From Elusimicrobiota bacterium (GTDB lineage Bacteria; Elusimicrobiota; Elusimicrobia; FEN-1173): 64,000 bases of DNA. The stretch lies in contig JADKHR010000001.1 in the NCBI GenBank assembly GCA_016721625.1, forward strand, positions 2,170,001 through 2,234,000, given 5' to 3'. Positions 1 through 9,500 of the stretch are shown here, in pieces. The position numbers were made by a program, and so were the translations under genes. The notes under the pieces were generated by a model. That model saw only the letters and a list, made by a program, of their open reading frames with translations, made no database searches and was not told where the DNA came from. Each line of letters opens with the position of its first letter. Position 1 is the stretch's first letter.

Positions 1-2
1 TT

Positions 3-851
3 GAAAAGCTCATGCGGGGCCTTTCCGTCCAAAAATTCACAAACAGGGACAAACAGGAGGTTCGGGGTTACTACGAACTCCTCCAAAATGTATTTGAGTC
101 CTGGCAAACCATTCCGTTTTCCGAAGGGTCCATCAAACATTTCCACAAGGAACTGCTCAAATACGTCGAGAAGGACAAACTCCACCGCGGGGATTACAAA
201 AAGAGGGAAAACAAGGTCGAAATGGTTTCAAACGAAGGGAAAACCTTGGCCACGATTTTTGACCCTACGCCTGCCTATCTTACGCCTAAAGAAATGCAGG
301 ACCTCATGGAATGGACCCGTTCCGCTTTGACGGAGGGAGCTTTTCATCCCTTGTTGGTCATCGGAAACTTTTTGGTGGAGTTCTTGGCCATCCATCCTTT
401 CCAAGACGGTAATGGCCGAATGTCACGAATTCTGACCAATTTATTGATGCTTCGAGCCGGATATCTCCATGTCCCCTATGTTTCCCATGAAAAGTTTGTT
501 GAGGATAATAAATCGGATTATGACATTGCCCTTCGCCGAAGTCAGAAATCGTTCAAAACCAGGGAAGAGAACATCCACCCCTGGTTGTCCTTTTTCTTGG
601 GTGTTATCTTGAACCAATCCAAAATGGCCGTTGATCTGTTGTCTCCCGATGCCTTGGATAAATTGCTTTCTGGGAAGCAGTTGCTGGTGTGGACGTACAT
701 TCAATCGGTAAAAGAAGCCTCCCCTCGGGATATTGTTCGCGCCACCCACGTGGCTCGTCCGACGGTCAATCAGGTCCTTAACAAACTGCAAGCGCTTAAA
801 AAGATTGAGCCGCTGGGCCAGGGAAGAGCCACGCGGTATAGAAAACTTTAG
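3..851 (+). CDS. Fic-domain protein (AMP/nucleotidyl transferase), 5' end outside window
   Basis: The reading frame is open at the left edge, so the N-terminus is missing; the first visible Met is at nt 12. A complete Fic core motif, HPFQDGNGRMSR, starts about residue 128 counted from that Met and contains the catalytic His and the phosphate-binding GNGR. The last 70 residues (from QLLVWTYIQSV) look like a winged helix, the usual C-terminal partner of the Fic/DOC class that often ends bacterial 'Fic family' proteins of about 370 aa. By family knowledge such proteins transfer AMP or another nucleotide onto a hydroxyl of a target protein. The target cannot be told here, and no antitoxin gene is visible downstream. 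Confidence 0.85.
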   Translation, partial: EKLMRGLSVQKFTNRDKQEVRGYYELLQNVFESWQTIPFSEGSIKHFHKELLKYVEKDKLHRGDYKKRENKVEMVSNEGKTLATIFDPTPAYLTPKEMQDLMEWTRSALTEGAFHPLLVIGNFLVEFLAIHPFQDGNGRMSRILTNLLMLRAGYLHVPYVSHEKFVEDNKSDYDIALRRSQKSFKTREENIHPWLSFFLGVILNQSKMAVDLLSPDALDKLLSGKQLLVWTYIQSVKEASPRDIVRATHVARPTVNQVLNKLQALKKIEPLGQGRATRYRKL

Positions 852-976
852 GAGGAACGAACAGGCCCCGGCCTCAGCAAAAAGTTGGACCTGGCCGCCG
901 ACGACCAACCGGCTAATTGGTGGCGGGCATTTCAAGAACGTCTAATTTTTAGTTTCTCAGGTGTTTGGGGGAAAGG

Positions 977-1477
977 CTAATCCAACAAGGCTCGAACGTG
1001 GATTTTCATGGCGGCGCGGAGGGTGGGGGGAAGGGGGATTCCGGCGTTTTGGAGGGCGTGGCCCACCGATAGGATCAACGGGCCCGGCAGTTGGCTGACG
1101 TCCTCCCGGCCCCCTTTGGAAACGATGGGGTGGGATCGGTCCGCTTTGGCGGTGGGGCGGGCGGTGACGAAATCCTGGGCCACGGAGACGTTGGTGGCGC
1201 TTTCATCGGCGTACATGATCGCGGTGAAGGGGATCACGGCGATGGAGGAAAAACGGGGGTCCATGGCGAACCGGCGATAGAAACTGGCGCCGTCTTCCCC
1301 CGGCAGATGGAAATCCAGGATCACCGCGTGAAATGCGGGTTCCCGCTCCAAAATCTCCCAGGCTTCCTCCGCCGTCCCGGCGATGACGATATCACAACCG
1401 TACTCCTTCAATTCCCTCTTCAAGGCCGATTGGGTGATCGCCGTGTCTTCCACCGCAAGAATTCTCGGAGTAGGCAT
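977..1477 (-). CDS. Stand-alone response-regulator receiver domain protein
   Basis: A 166-aa protein with a CheY-like receiver fold at its N-terminus: acidic pair ED at residues 10-11, probable phospho-acceptor Asp55 in VILDFHLPG, and the switch Thr in VIPFTAIMY. The usual conserved Lys after strand 5 is not obvious, and the last 55 residues form an unrecognised tail without a DNA-binding domain. It therefore probably signals by protein contact rather than by binding DNA. No kinase is adjacent. The start codon sits directly at the predicted transcription start of a good promoter, so the mRNA looks leaderless. Confidence 0.8.
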   Translation of the reverse strand: MPTPRILAVEDTAITQSALKRELKEYGCDIVIAGTAEEAWEILEREPAFHAVILDFHLPGEDGASFYRRFAMDPRFSSIAVIPFTAIMYADESATNVSVAQDFVTARPTAKADRSHPIVSKGGREDVSQLPGPLILSVGHALQNAGIPLPPTLRAAMKIHVRALLD

Positions 1478-1483
1478 GCCCCA

Positions 1484-1512
1484 TTTATACCAACTCCCTC
1501 GTGGTCTGACAA
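1484..1512 (-). promoter_or_regulatory. Sigma70-type promoter for the receiver-domain gene (leaderless)
   Basis: On the minus strand TTGTCA (1512-1507) and TATAAA (1489-1484) are separated by 17 bp. The ATG begins at 1477, seven bases beyond the -10 hexamer, so transcription should start at or next to the A of the start codon. Confidence 0.55.
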
Positions 1513-1689
1513 GATTGATTTCAGTAGGAACGCGGATTCAGCCTCAATGGAAAGGCCACATCGACAGACTGTGGCAGGAGAATCGAATTCTCCGTGAGGA
1601 GCCCAGCTCTCGCACGGAGAAACAGAAACCGATTTTGAATGCGAAAATAGGCCGATACGTAATACAAGTATTATAATGGTTTAAAGTAT

Positions 1690-1718
1690 TGTTACAATAA
1701 ATTTACATATTGTTAACA
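1690..1718 (+). promoter_or_regulatory. Pho-box-like direct repeats upstream of the secreted-protein gene
   Basis: TGTTACA (1690-1696) and ATTTACA (1701-1707) are 11 bp apart, followed by TGTTAACA (1711-1718). The 11-bp phase is the pattern bound by OmpR/PhoB-type regulators. The same TTACA-N6-TTACA arrangement recurs at 30871 and 40360. A TATAAT lies just upstream at 1672-1677. Confidence 0.4.
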
Positions 1719-1892
1719 CAAAAAACGGGCTCCCTGTGGTAGAATACGAAAACGCAAAAGGCCGTTTTGTTTTATTTTCCGACGATGTTTTGTTGGTTGC
1801 TGAATTCATATATCGCAAAGAAAATTGAAGAGCTTGAGGAAGGGGGAAGTGTGGCCGAGAAAGATGTCTTTTCGGTTATTGTTTGGACGTCT

Positions 1893-2348
1893 ATGAGACA
1901 ATACTTTTTGGCGATTTGTTTTGCCGGTTTATTCGGTGTATGCGGGGGGAACGCTTTTGCGGGCCCCGAAGGGCAGGTGCGGGTGGTGGGGGAGGGGGGG
2001 GGGACGGAAGCTCAAGGGCAGACTTTGGGGTGTTCCGATAAAATATTTGCCTATTCATCAATCCCAGGGGGCCTTGATTTCCCTTTGGTGATTCGTTTTC
2101 AATGGATTCGGCCGGGCGGGATAATCCAAGAAGAAACGTCCGTGCCCCTCAAAGAAGCCCTGAAACCAGGCGCGGAGGTTTATTCGTGGTTGAAGATCGA
2201 CAGCGGCGGCGGGGTCATGGACGATTTTATCCTGGGTGGGGATTATGGAGAAAGGCGACAGGTTTATGACGGGATGTGGCAGGTGGTTGTCCATGTGGGT
2301 AATAAAGAGATAAATCGTCGATCATTTAATGTGGTTTGCCAGCGGTAG
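1893..2348 (+). CDS. Small secreted protein of unknown function
   Basis: I do not recognise the family. From the ATG at 1893 the product is 151 aa and begins with a clear signal peptide, MRQYFLAICFAGLFGV, with a likely cleavage after NAFA. The mature part is about 130 aa, with two Cys and a Gly-rich patch near its N-terminus. The frame stays open upstream (TTG at 1767, ATG at 1785), but the extra residues look unlike a signal peptide and no clear ribosome site marks any of the starts. It is followed after 67 bp by a lipoprotein gene on the same strand. Confidence 0.55.
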   Translation: MRQYFLAICFAGLFGVCGGNAFAGPEGQVRVVGEGGGTEAQGQTLGCSDKIFAYSSIPGGLDFPLVIRFQWIRPGGIIQEETSVPLKEALKPGAEVYSWLKIDSGGGVMDDFILGGDYGERRQVYDGMWQVVVHVGNKEINRRSFNVVCQR

Positions 2349-2415
2349 GAATTGTCGTGATCGGTTTTCTCCGATCGAAGTAAAAAATGCGGTTGCCAAA
2401 TGAGGGGGGCATGCT

Positions 2416-4182
2416 ATGAATATTCGAAAATGGGTGGGATTTTTTGCGACCGCCGGGTTGTTGGTTTCCCTGGGGTGCCAAAAAAAAAGCGATGGAGGCG
2501 GTGGAACTTCGTCGGGAGGGGGCGTATCTGCATTTACATTGACGCTAACAAAGGCAGGGACAGGGACCGGACGGGTTCAGTCTTCCTCGCCTGGAATCGA
2601 TTGCGGAAGCGCTTGTTCGAGCGCGACAATGACGGGTTCGGCTGTCACTCTTTCGGCGACGCCGGATACTGGAATGGTTTTTAGCGGTTGGTCCGGGGGC
2701 GGATGCTCCGGCACGGGGAGTTGCGTTGTCACCCTGGACGCCGACAAAACGGTGGTGGCGACATTCACCAATCCATCGGCGGTTTTGCGGAGCCTGGTAA
2801 TCAATAAAACCGGGGCTGGAGTGGGGACTGTTTCTTCATCCCCGGCGGGAATTTCCTGTGGCCTCGATTGCTCCGAAAATTATTCGATCGGGACGTCGGT
2901 GACCTTGTCGGCGGTGCCGGACGGCTCCTCCCAATTCGATGGATGGTCAGGTGGGTCGTGCGGGGGGACCGGTCCCTGCGTCGTCGCCGTCAACGACAAT
3001 ACGGTGGTGACCGCGCAATTTTCCGTGACCCCGGTCAGCCTGTTCGCTTTGACCGTTGTGCGAGCGGGAACGGGGGGCGGGTCGGTGGGGTCATCCGTTG
3101 CAGGAATAAACTGCGGGGTTGATTGCACCGAGACCTATAGCAACGGAACATCGTTAACCCTCACGGCCACTCCGGACGCCACATCGATTTTTACAGGCTG
3201 GAGTGGGGCGTGCGCGGGGACCGGTTCGTGTTTGGTCTCGATGACCGGGGCTCGAACCGCCACCGCCACTTTTGCCAGGATCACGTATCTGCTGGGCGTG
3301 ACGATGTCGGGTGCGGGCATCGGGACAGTAACTTCCGACCCGGCGGGAATCAATTGTGGGGCGGATTGTTCCGAAGGACTGGTAGTGGGGACGGTTGTTA
3401 CGTTGACCCCTACGCCGGACGTCTCATCGGTTTTTGCTGGTTGGGGCGGGGCTTGTTCTGGAACGGGGGCGTGTGTCTTCACCGTGTCTGCGGATACCAC
3501 GGTCTCTGCGACGTTCAATAAGCGGCCGGTCACCCTTTCCATTTCGAAAACTGGAAACGGCAATGGTTTGGTGACATCTTCCCCCCCTGGAATCAGTTGT
3601 GGGGCTGATTGCGGGGAAACCTACCTTTACGGCGACACGATCCAACTGGCGGCGACGCCGGATGGTTTCTCGACTTTTAGTGCCTGGTCCGGGCCATGCG
3701 CGGGATCCGGAGGTTGTACGGTGACGCTGAACGGCGATTCCAGCCCGTTTGCGGATTTTCAAAAAATTCCTCTGAACGGCACCTACAGCGGCACAACGTC
3801 CCAGAGTTACCCCATGTCATTCATTGTCTCCGCTGACAAAATTCAATCCGTCACCTATAAAATAACTGTCAACGGATATTATTGTAGCGGCACCTTTACG
3901 GTTACCATGAACTACACAAATGGGCTGGACATCATCAACAATGCCTTCAATGACAACAGTGGGCCGCAAACGTTCGGCGGATTGTTTACCTCGGCTTTCG
4001 GGGCGAACGGGAACATTCATGAATATGACGGTTACTGTTCTGGATCTGCGGATGTGACCTGGGCCGCAACACGTCCTATGGGGATCGGATCCGCGCCGGT
4101 AGCGATGTTGAGTTCCGCTTCATCGGATGGAGTCCAAGTCATTCGGGGGCCGGATTATGTCAAAACGATTCATCGCGAATGA
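2416..4182 (+). CDS. Lipoprotein with five InlB-B-like/divergent Cys-Trp repeats and a C-terminal domain
   Basis: A 588-aa protein. The N-terminus is a lipoprotein signal (lipobox LVSLGC) followed by a Ser/Gly linker. Five repeats of about 80 aa follow (roughly residues 42-455). Each carries CG-x-(A/D)-C, then ATPD, FxGWSG, a C-x-G-T-G-x-C and ends in a variant of ATF, which is the divergent 'bacterial repeat' related to the InlB B-repeat fold. The last about 130 residues form a separate domain (GTYSGTTSQSYPMS onward) that is also present in the neighbouring interrupted lipoprotein gene. It is probably surface anchored, and the ligand is unknown. The start is supported by AGGGGGG about 8 bp before the ATG. 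Confidence 0.8.
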   Translation: MNIRKWVGFFATAGLLVSLGCQKKSDGGGGTSSGGGVSAFTLTLTKAGTGTGRVQSSSPGIDCGSACSSATMTGSAVTLSATPDTGMVFSGWSGGGCSGTGSCVVTLDADKTVVATFTNPSAVLRSLVINKTGAGVGTVSSSPAGISCGLDCSENYSIGTSVTLSAVPDGSSQFDGWSGGSCGGTGPCVVAVNDNTVVTAQFSVTPVSLFALTVVRAGTGGGSVGSSVAGINCGVDCTETYSNGTSLTLTATPDATSIFTGWSGACAGTGSCLVSMTGARTATATFARITYLLGVTMSGAGIGTVTSDPAGINCGADCSEGLVVGTVVTLTPTPDVSSVFAGWGGACSGTGACVFTVSADTTVSATFNKRPVTLSISKTGNGNGLVTSSPPGISCGADCGETYLYGDTIQLAATPDGFSTFSAWSGPCAGSGGCTVTLNGDSSPFADFQKIPLNGTYSGTTSQSYPMSFIVSADKIQSVTYKITVNGYYCSGTFTVTMNYTNGLDIINNAFNDNSGPQTFGGLFTSAFGANGNIHEYDGYCSGSADVTWAATRPMGIGSAPVAMLSSASSDGVQVIRGPDYVKTIHRE

Positions 4183-4192
4183 ACAGGAAAGT

Positions 4193-4232
4193 GATCCGAT
4201 AGGAAAACATGGTTTTCCCTAAATTATCGGGA
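4193..4232 (+). terminator. Hairpin after the repeat lipoprotein (possible terminator)
   Basis: GGAAAAC-atg-GTTTTCC forms a seven-pair stem with a three-base loop, bracketed by an outer CCGAT/ATCGG pair. No U-run follows directly, so intrinsic termination is uncertain. Confidence 0.35.
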
Positions 4233-4310
4233 CCACATGATTTTGTAAATAATAATTCAACGGAGTGAGAACCTATGGAAAAACGAATTAATTTCTTAGG
4301 GGTGTTGGGT

Positions 4311-4319
4311 GTCATTGTT
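4311..4319 (+). repeat. 9-bp target site duplication, left
   Basis: GTCATTGTT directly precedes the left end of the IS at 4320 and is repeated exactly at 5752-5760 after its right end. Confidence 0.9.
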
Positions 4320-5751
4320 GAGATATACTCAAAAGTTGTGGGTGAGGGGTTGAGGGGATAAAAAAGAAAAGCGTATCCTGTCTGGTGAAAGGAAACAAAA
4401 ACCCGGTGGTTGACGCCACCGAACCCAGGAGGATACGCTTATGAAAGATGTTAAAACAATTCGGGCAGAAAAACCAGAAGGGCAAGGGGTGGTGGGTACG
4501 CTGGAAGAGATCGTGCGCCGCGGGGCGCAACGGCTATTGGAAGTGGCGCTGAACGAAGAGGTGGATATTTTTTGTCAACGCCATGCGGCCCGGGTGGACG
4601 AACACGGGCATCGGTTGATTGTCCGCAACGGAAAACAAAACCGGCGGGTCTTGGTGACGGGAGCCGGCCCCTTGGACATTGAGCCTCCTCGTGTGGACGA
4701 CCGGGTTCTGAAAGGGACGGGGGAGCCACGATTTCAGTCGATCCTGATCCCGCCGTATTTGAGGAAGACCAAGAACCTGGAGGAGCTGGTGCCGTTCCTG
4801 TATTTGAAAGGGATCTCCACGGGGGATTTCACGGAAGTCCTGGAGAAGCTGGTCGGGGAAAAGGTGCTGGGATTTTCAGCGGAAAGCGTGGTGCGGATGA
4901 AGCGGATCTGGGAACAGGATTACCAAGAATGGATCGGACGGGACATATCGAAGAGCGAATATGTTTACTGGTGGGTGGACGGAATCTATTTCAACGTCCG
5001 GCTGGACGATGATCGGCAGTGTATTCTGGTGATTATTGGGGCGAAGGAAGACGGAACCAAAGAACTGGTGGCGGTGGAGGACGGGTTTCGGGAGTCGAAG
5101 GAAAGCTGGCAGTCCGTTTTACGGACATTAAAACGGCGTGGATTGGCGAAGGGGCCAAAGTTGGCGATTGGTGACGGCGCGTTGGGGTTCTGGGCGGCGC
5201 TGTCGGAGGAATTCCCGGCACGAAGACCCAGCTTTGTTGGGTTCATAAAACAGTCAACGCGCTGGACAAGCTTCCGAAGAGTCTTCAAGGGAAAGGGAAG
5301 CAAATGATCCACGACATTTACCTGGCGCCGACGAAAGAGGAAGGACACGCCGCCTTTGACGCTTTCGTCAAAGAGTTCGAACTGAAATATCCGAAGGCGG
5401 TGGAAACGATCAACAGGAACCGGGAGAGTTTGCTCACGTTCTACGATTTCCCGGCGGAACATTGGTTGTCGATTCGAAGCACGAACGTGATTGAGTCGAC
5501 ATTTGCAACGGTGCGTCTACGGACAAAAAGAACGAAGGGATGCGGTTCACGGATCGCGACGTTGACGATGGTTTATAAGTTGGCGGAATCGGCGCAGAAG
5601 CGGTGGCGGAAATTACGGGGATACAAAAAGTTGACGGCGGTGTGGAAAGGGATCCAATTCAAAGACGGGGTTGAACTGGAAATGGCCGCCTAATTTACGA
5701 CCGGATGGGATACGCTCCTCAAATCCCACCCACAACATTTGACAATATCTC
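4320..5751 (+). mobile_element. IS256-like insertion sequence, copy 1 (1,432 bp)
   Basis: The ends are imperfect inverted repeats: GAGATATACTCAAAAGTTGT at the left, and at the right its complement starting GAGATATTGTCAAATGTTGT, with 23 of the first 27 positions matching. The element is bounded by 9-bp duplications, typical of IS256-family transposition (8-9 bp). It is nearly identical to the copy at 28783-30215 and one base shorter, the missing base being in the transposase. Confidence 0.92.
4441..5693 (+). pseudogene. IS256-family (mutator-type) transposase, frameshifted copy
   Basis: The 288-aa N-terminal frame (4441-5307) and the 129-aa C-terminal frame (5304-5693) together match the 417-aa intact transposase at 28904-30157. 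The break is a C-run of three at 5214-5216, where the intact copy has four C. The DDE residues are expected in VDGIYFNVR, IGDGALGFW and NVIESTFATVR; the first two lie before the break and the last after it, so neither fragment would be active. A Shine-Dalgarno AGGAGG stands before the ATG. Confidence 0.9.
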
Positions 5752-5760
5752 GTCATTGTT
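5752..5760 (+). repeat. 9-bp target site duplication, right
   Basis: GTCATTGTT, an exact copy of 4311-4319. Confidence 0.9.
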
Positions 5761-6423
5761 TTATGCGGCGCGATCCTGGCGTGTTCAAAAAAAAAGGATA
5801 GCGATGGTTCATCTTCAGGCGGCGGGGTCGTATCCTACGTTGGAAGTTGGACCGGATCAACGTCGCAGTCGAAATCCGTTTCATTCGACGTCGTGCCTGG
5901 GGGTATATCATCGGTTTTCTTCAGCTTCTCATCTACCGGGGTATTCTGTTCAGTGTCTGGCACCGCCGTGGTCAATTATAGCACGGCCACACCCCTTGCG
6001 ATTACGAGCGGGAATTTCGACGATGCTACTGGCAACCCTAGATTTTACGGAACGTTTACTTCTGCAAATTCAGCGTCTGGGGGAATTTACGCTTTTGATT
6101 CATATTGTTATGCAACCACAAACGTAACTTGGACAGCGTCTAAACCGGCAGGCTCCCCTGCGATCAAAAATCAACTGGCAGGTATTGCGGCGGGTTCGAA
6201 TGCCGTGACGTTTCACGAGGGCAATAAAACGATCACAATCTCCAGGCATTCGTTCAAACGATAGTGGACTCAATAAGCCTACGGCTATAGCGCTGGCAGA
6301 GCCGTTGAGGTGAAAATCCGAAAAGATACTGGCGGTGGCATGAAAACAGTGGAACGTCGACCTTTTTTCGGGTTTGTAACCTTATCGTTCCTGACGGGCG
6401 GGGCCAAACCCTAAATCGGTCCA

Positions 6424-6461
6424 CCACGGGTTCCCCGCTTTTATTCGGTGGGGGCCCGTGG
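6424..6461 (+). terminator. GC-rich hairpin in the 6265-6576 gap
   Basis: CCACGGG (6424-6430) pairs with CCCGTGG near 6455-6461, with further CCCC/GGGG pairing inside. It may end transcription from the lipoprotein region, but there is no good T-run. I see nothing else but promoters in this 312-bp gap. Confidence 0.35.
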
Positions 6462-6493
6462 CTTTTGGGGTGGGTAAACCCATGATTTTTCAG

Positions 6494-6522
6494 TTGACGA
6501 AACAGTCATTTAATGTTATAAA
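6494..6522 (+). promoter_or_regulatory. Promoter P1 of the giant RHS-like gene
   Basis: TTGACG (6494-6499), 17-bp spacer, TATAAA (6517-6522): five of six matches to each sigma70 hexamer at ideal spacing. Confidence 0.6.
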
Positions 6523-6529
6523 TAACTAC

Positions 6530-6559
6530 TTGCAACTTGCTCTGCACAAGACCTATAAA
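6530..6559 (+). promoter_or_regulatory. Promoter P2 of the giant RHS-like gene
   Basis: TTGCAA (6530-6535), 18-bp spacer, TATAAA (6554-6559), lying between P1 and the gene. The TTGCA-type -35 recurs in front of both FG-GAP genes at 40409 and 43591. Confidence 0.45.
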
Positions 6560-6588
6560 TATTAGTTTGAAACTCCGTGGAGCACGAC

Positions 6589-9500
6589 ATGGGCAAGTAT
6601 CATCTCCCCCCATCCCCGAATGAGCTTTTCCGTCAAAGAACGACCCGCTACATCCCGGGGGTTATGTTCTTTGGGCGGCCTCTCCAACATTTCCTGATGA
6701 TTAAGCTCCCCCGCGCCGTGGTGTGGACGTTCCGCCCGGCGTTGGCGGGGGCATTTTTATTGACGACCCTGTTCGGCCCGGCGTCGGCGTGGGCGCAAAG
6801 CCGTGCGTCTCAAATGCTGGGCCAGAAGCAGTATGACGAGTTCACGACCTCCAGCGAAGACGGGGCCTATTTCAGCCCGGAGCGCCTGCGGGCGCGGATC
6901 GAAGCGGTGGACGCGCTGGTGGCGGGGCAAAACGCGCGGTTCGCGCGCCTGCAGGGGCGGCCCTACGATGGCGTGGCGGATTTGGGCCCGCGGGTATTCC
7001 AGATGGCGCTGGAGAAGTTCCAAACGGCGGCGACGATGAGCGCGGAAGTGGAGATGAAACAGGCGCGGTTTTCGGCGCGGATGGCGGCGGCGGGAGGATT
7101 CCAGTATCGAACGTTCGCTGACGGGAAAAGGATGTGGTTTAAGAACGGCCGTGTGCATCGAATAGAGAACGAAAAGATCAAAGACAGCTATGGCGGGGTG
7201 CGGGTGCAGGACACGACAGAGATGGAGTATGACAAACACGGGAACTTGCTGAGCTCGAAAACGACGACTAGGGACGCGAAGGGCCACGCGGACATCAAAC
7301 GGTGGGCGGGGACGTATGCGATCGTGCCCGGGAGAGACCGGCTGGAGTCGTTTACAGAAACGAGCTGGGACGCTTTGGGGAACGAAAGCCGGCTTGAGCG
7401 AACCCACATGGCGTGGAGCGGTGACGGGAAGAACCTGCTGGGGTATGAAGAGAAATCGACGGACGCGAACGGGCGGGAGACGACGCGGCGTGTGTGGGAT
7501 TCGACGCACGATGAAGCGGGGAACCTTCTTTCCTTTAAGGAAGAGTCGATTGAAGACGGGGTGAAACAGTCCCGAACGTGGAGCGGAGCGACGTACGAGA
7601 ATTTCAAGAAGGACAAAAAAGACGACTGGCGGCTGACGGGGTACAAGGAAACGACGCGGGACGCGGCGGGGCGGGAGTCGACGCGGGAGTGGGGCGGGGC
7701 GAAATACGACGAACGCGGGGCGCTGGTGGGTTACCGGGAGAAGCGGACGGACCCTTCGGGAGAGACCACGGACCGGAGCTGGGGGGACGCGGCGTTTGAC
7801 GAACAAGGGAACGTGACGAGCTACCGGGAAACGGTGAAGAGTTCCACGGGCCAAGAGACGCTCCGGGTGTTCCGAAACGGGAAGTATGACGAGCACGGGC
7901 GGTTGACGTCGTATGAGGAGCTGAACGGGGAGAAAGACGGGCCGTCGAGCTACCGGCGGTGGAGCGGTGGGGAATACAACGCGAAAAACGAGCTGTTGAG
8001 CTACCACGAGGACGTGACGGACGCGCGTGGCCTGGAGACGGGGCGGGATTGGAAGGCGGAGGGGTATGAAAAAGGCCGGGTGACGGGAACCCATGAAACG
8101 ACGACGGACGACCAAGGTCGGAAGACGACGAAACATTGGGTGGGGGTGTATGAGGAGGGAGGGCGGCTGAAGGGGTATACGGAGGAGGGTGTGGACGCCC
8201 TGGGGAACGGTACGTTAAGGACAGAAGACGAAATGAGGTATGACGAGCTGGGTCGGCTGGTGGGATATAAAGGGCAGACGAGGGACGCCTTTGGGCGAAC
8301 GGCAAATACGACCTGGAGAGCGGAGGGATTCGACGGGAAAGACCGGGCGCTGGTGACGGTAGAGAGCGAGACGGGGGAAGACGGCCGAACGCGTACGACG
8401 CGGCGCGGGAACGTGGGGTATGACGGGTCCGGGCGGATGACGCGATACGAAGAGGAGTTGACTGGGGAGGGCGGGGGTTCTCCCCGGGCGACAGGTCGGC
8501 AGGAGTGGACGGCGCTGGGGTATGACTGGAAGGGCGATTTGAAGGGCTATGAACTAACGACGACAAACGTATTGGGGGAGAAGTCGACCCAGCGGCACGA
8601 AACGGGCTACGACCACCGCGGGCGGGTGGCGGAGACGACGGACACGTATACGGACGCACTGGGAGCGGTGCAGAAGGTGGAATGGTCAGCGGAGGGATTT
8701 GACGGATGGGACCGCGTGGCGGCCTATAAGGAGACGGCGACGGCGGGTGGGGCGTGGCGGGAACGGCGGTGGAGCGGCCAGCTGGACGGGCGGGGATTGG
8801 CGGTGGAATCCAGCGAAGAATCGCGTGACGGGGCGGGTCTTGTGGTGAAGACGGATATGGCCGGAGCGCGGTATGACGAGCGTGGGCGGGTGACGGATTC
8901 GGTGGAAACGGTGGTGCGGTCTGACCGACCGGCCGTGAAGAGCGTGACGACGCTGGCGGGGCGGACGTATGACGCGCAAAGCCAAGCGACGGGGGGAACC
9001 TCGACGACGCGGATCACGGGGCAAACACCGAATGGCAACGTGGATTTGACGGTGGTGGAAGGAACGGAGGCTGTGGGGGAAGAATCGGGTGGAGGAAAGA
9101 AAAGCCGGACGACGGCGGAAACGACGGGTGAACTGGGCGGGATGGCGGTGCATACGCGGGAGGTGCTGGACGCGACGGTGTCGTCCAACGGGGACCGGTT
9201 GGAATCAAGGCGGTCCCAGGGGTATGACGTGGCGGGGAACCTGGTGAAGGATGGGGAAACCACCAATGAACGGACCCACTTGGCGGTGGACGTGAACGGG
9301 CGGGCATTGACTTATACGGAGCGGACGGGTGACTCCGCGGCTCCGGGTGGCGTGACGACGACGGAACGGCGGAACCGGTATTACGGGAATGGGGAGTTGG
9401 CGGGGACGACGGAGGATGCGACGAACGCGCAGGGCGTGCGGACGCATGTGGAAACGAACGGGATGAGCTACAACGCGGCGGGTCAGCTGGCGGGGAGCGT

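Larger units (their letters stand above)
4275..6264 (+). pseudogene. Small lipoprotein gene interrupted by the IS256-like element
   Basis: Removing the IS (4320-5751) and one copy of its 9-bp target duplication joins codons 1-15 (4275-4319) to 5761-6264 without a frame change. This gives an intact 182-aa lipoprotein. The joined N-terminus reads MEKRINFLGVLGVIV then LCGAILACSKKK, a signal peptide with lipobox ILAC created exactly across the junction. A Shine-Dalgarno GGAGTGAG precedes the ATG. The mature part is homologous to the C-terminal domain of the preceding repeat lipoprotein (for example GSWTGSTSQS and VTWTASKPAG against GTYSGTTSQS and VTWAATRPMG). The gene was therefore a short paralogue inactivated by one insertion. 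Confidence 0.88.

Noticed and set aside
1710..1745. Promoter TTGTTA ... TAGAAT before the small secreted protein
   Set aside because: The spacer is 24 bp, too long for sigma70; only the direct repeats and a -10-like TATAAT at 1672 remain of interest.
2357..2374. Terminator GATCGG-ttttct-CCGATC
   Set aside because: It is a short six-pair stem without a T-run, in the gap between two same-strand genes.
6757..8136. 459-aa minus-strand open frame
   Set aside because: It is antisense to the RHS repeats, is an Arg/Pro/His-rich composition typical of a shadow frame, and has no ribosome site or family motif.
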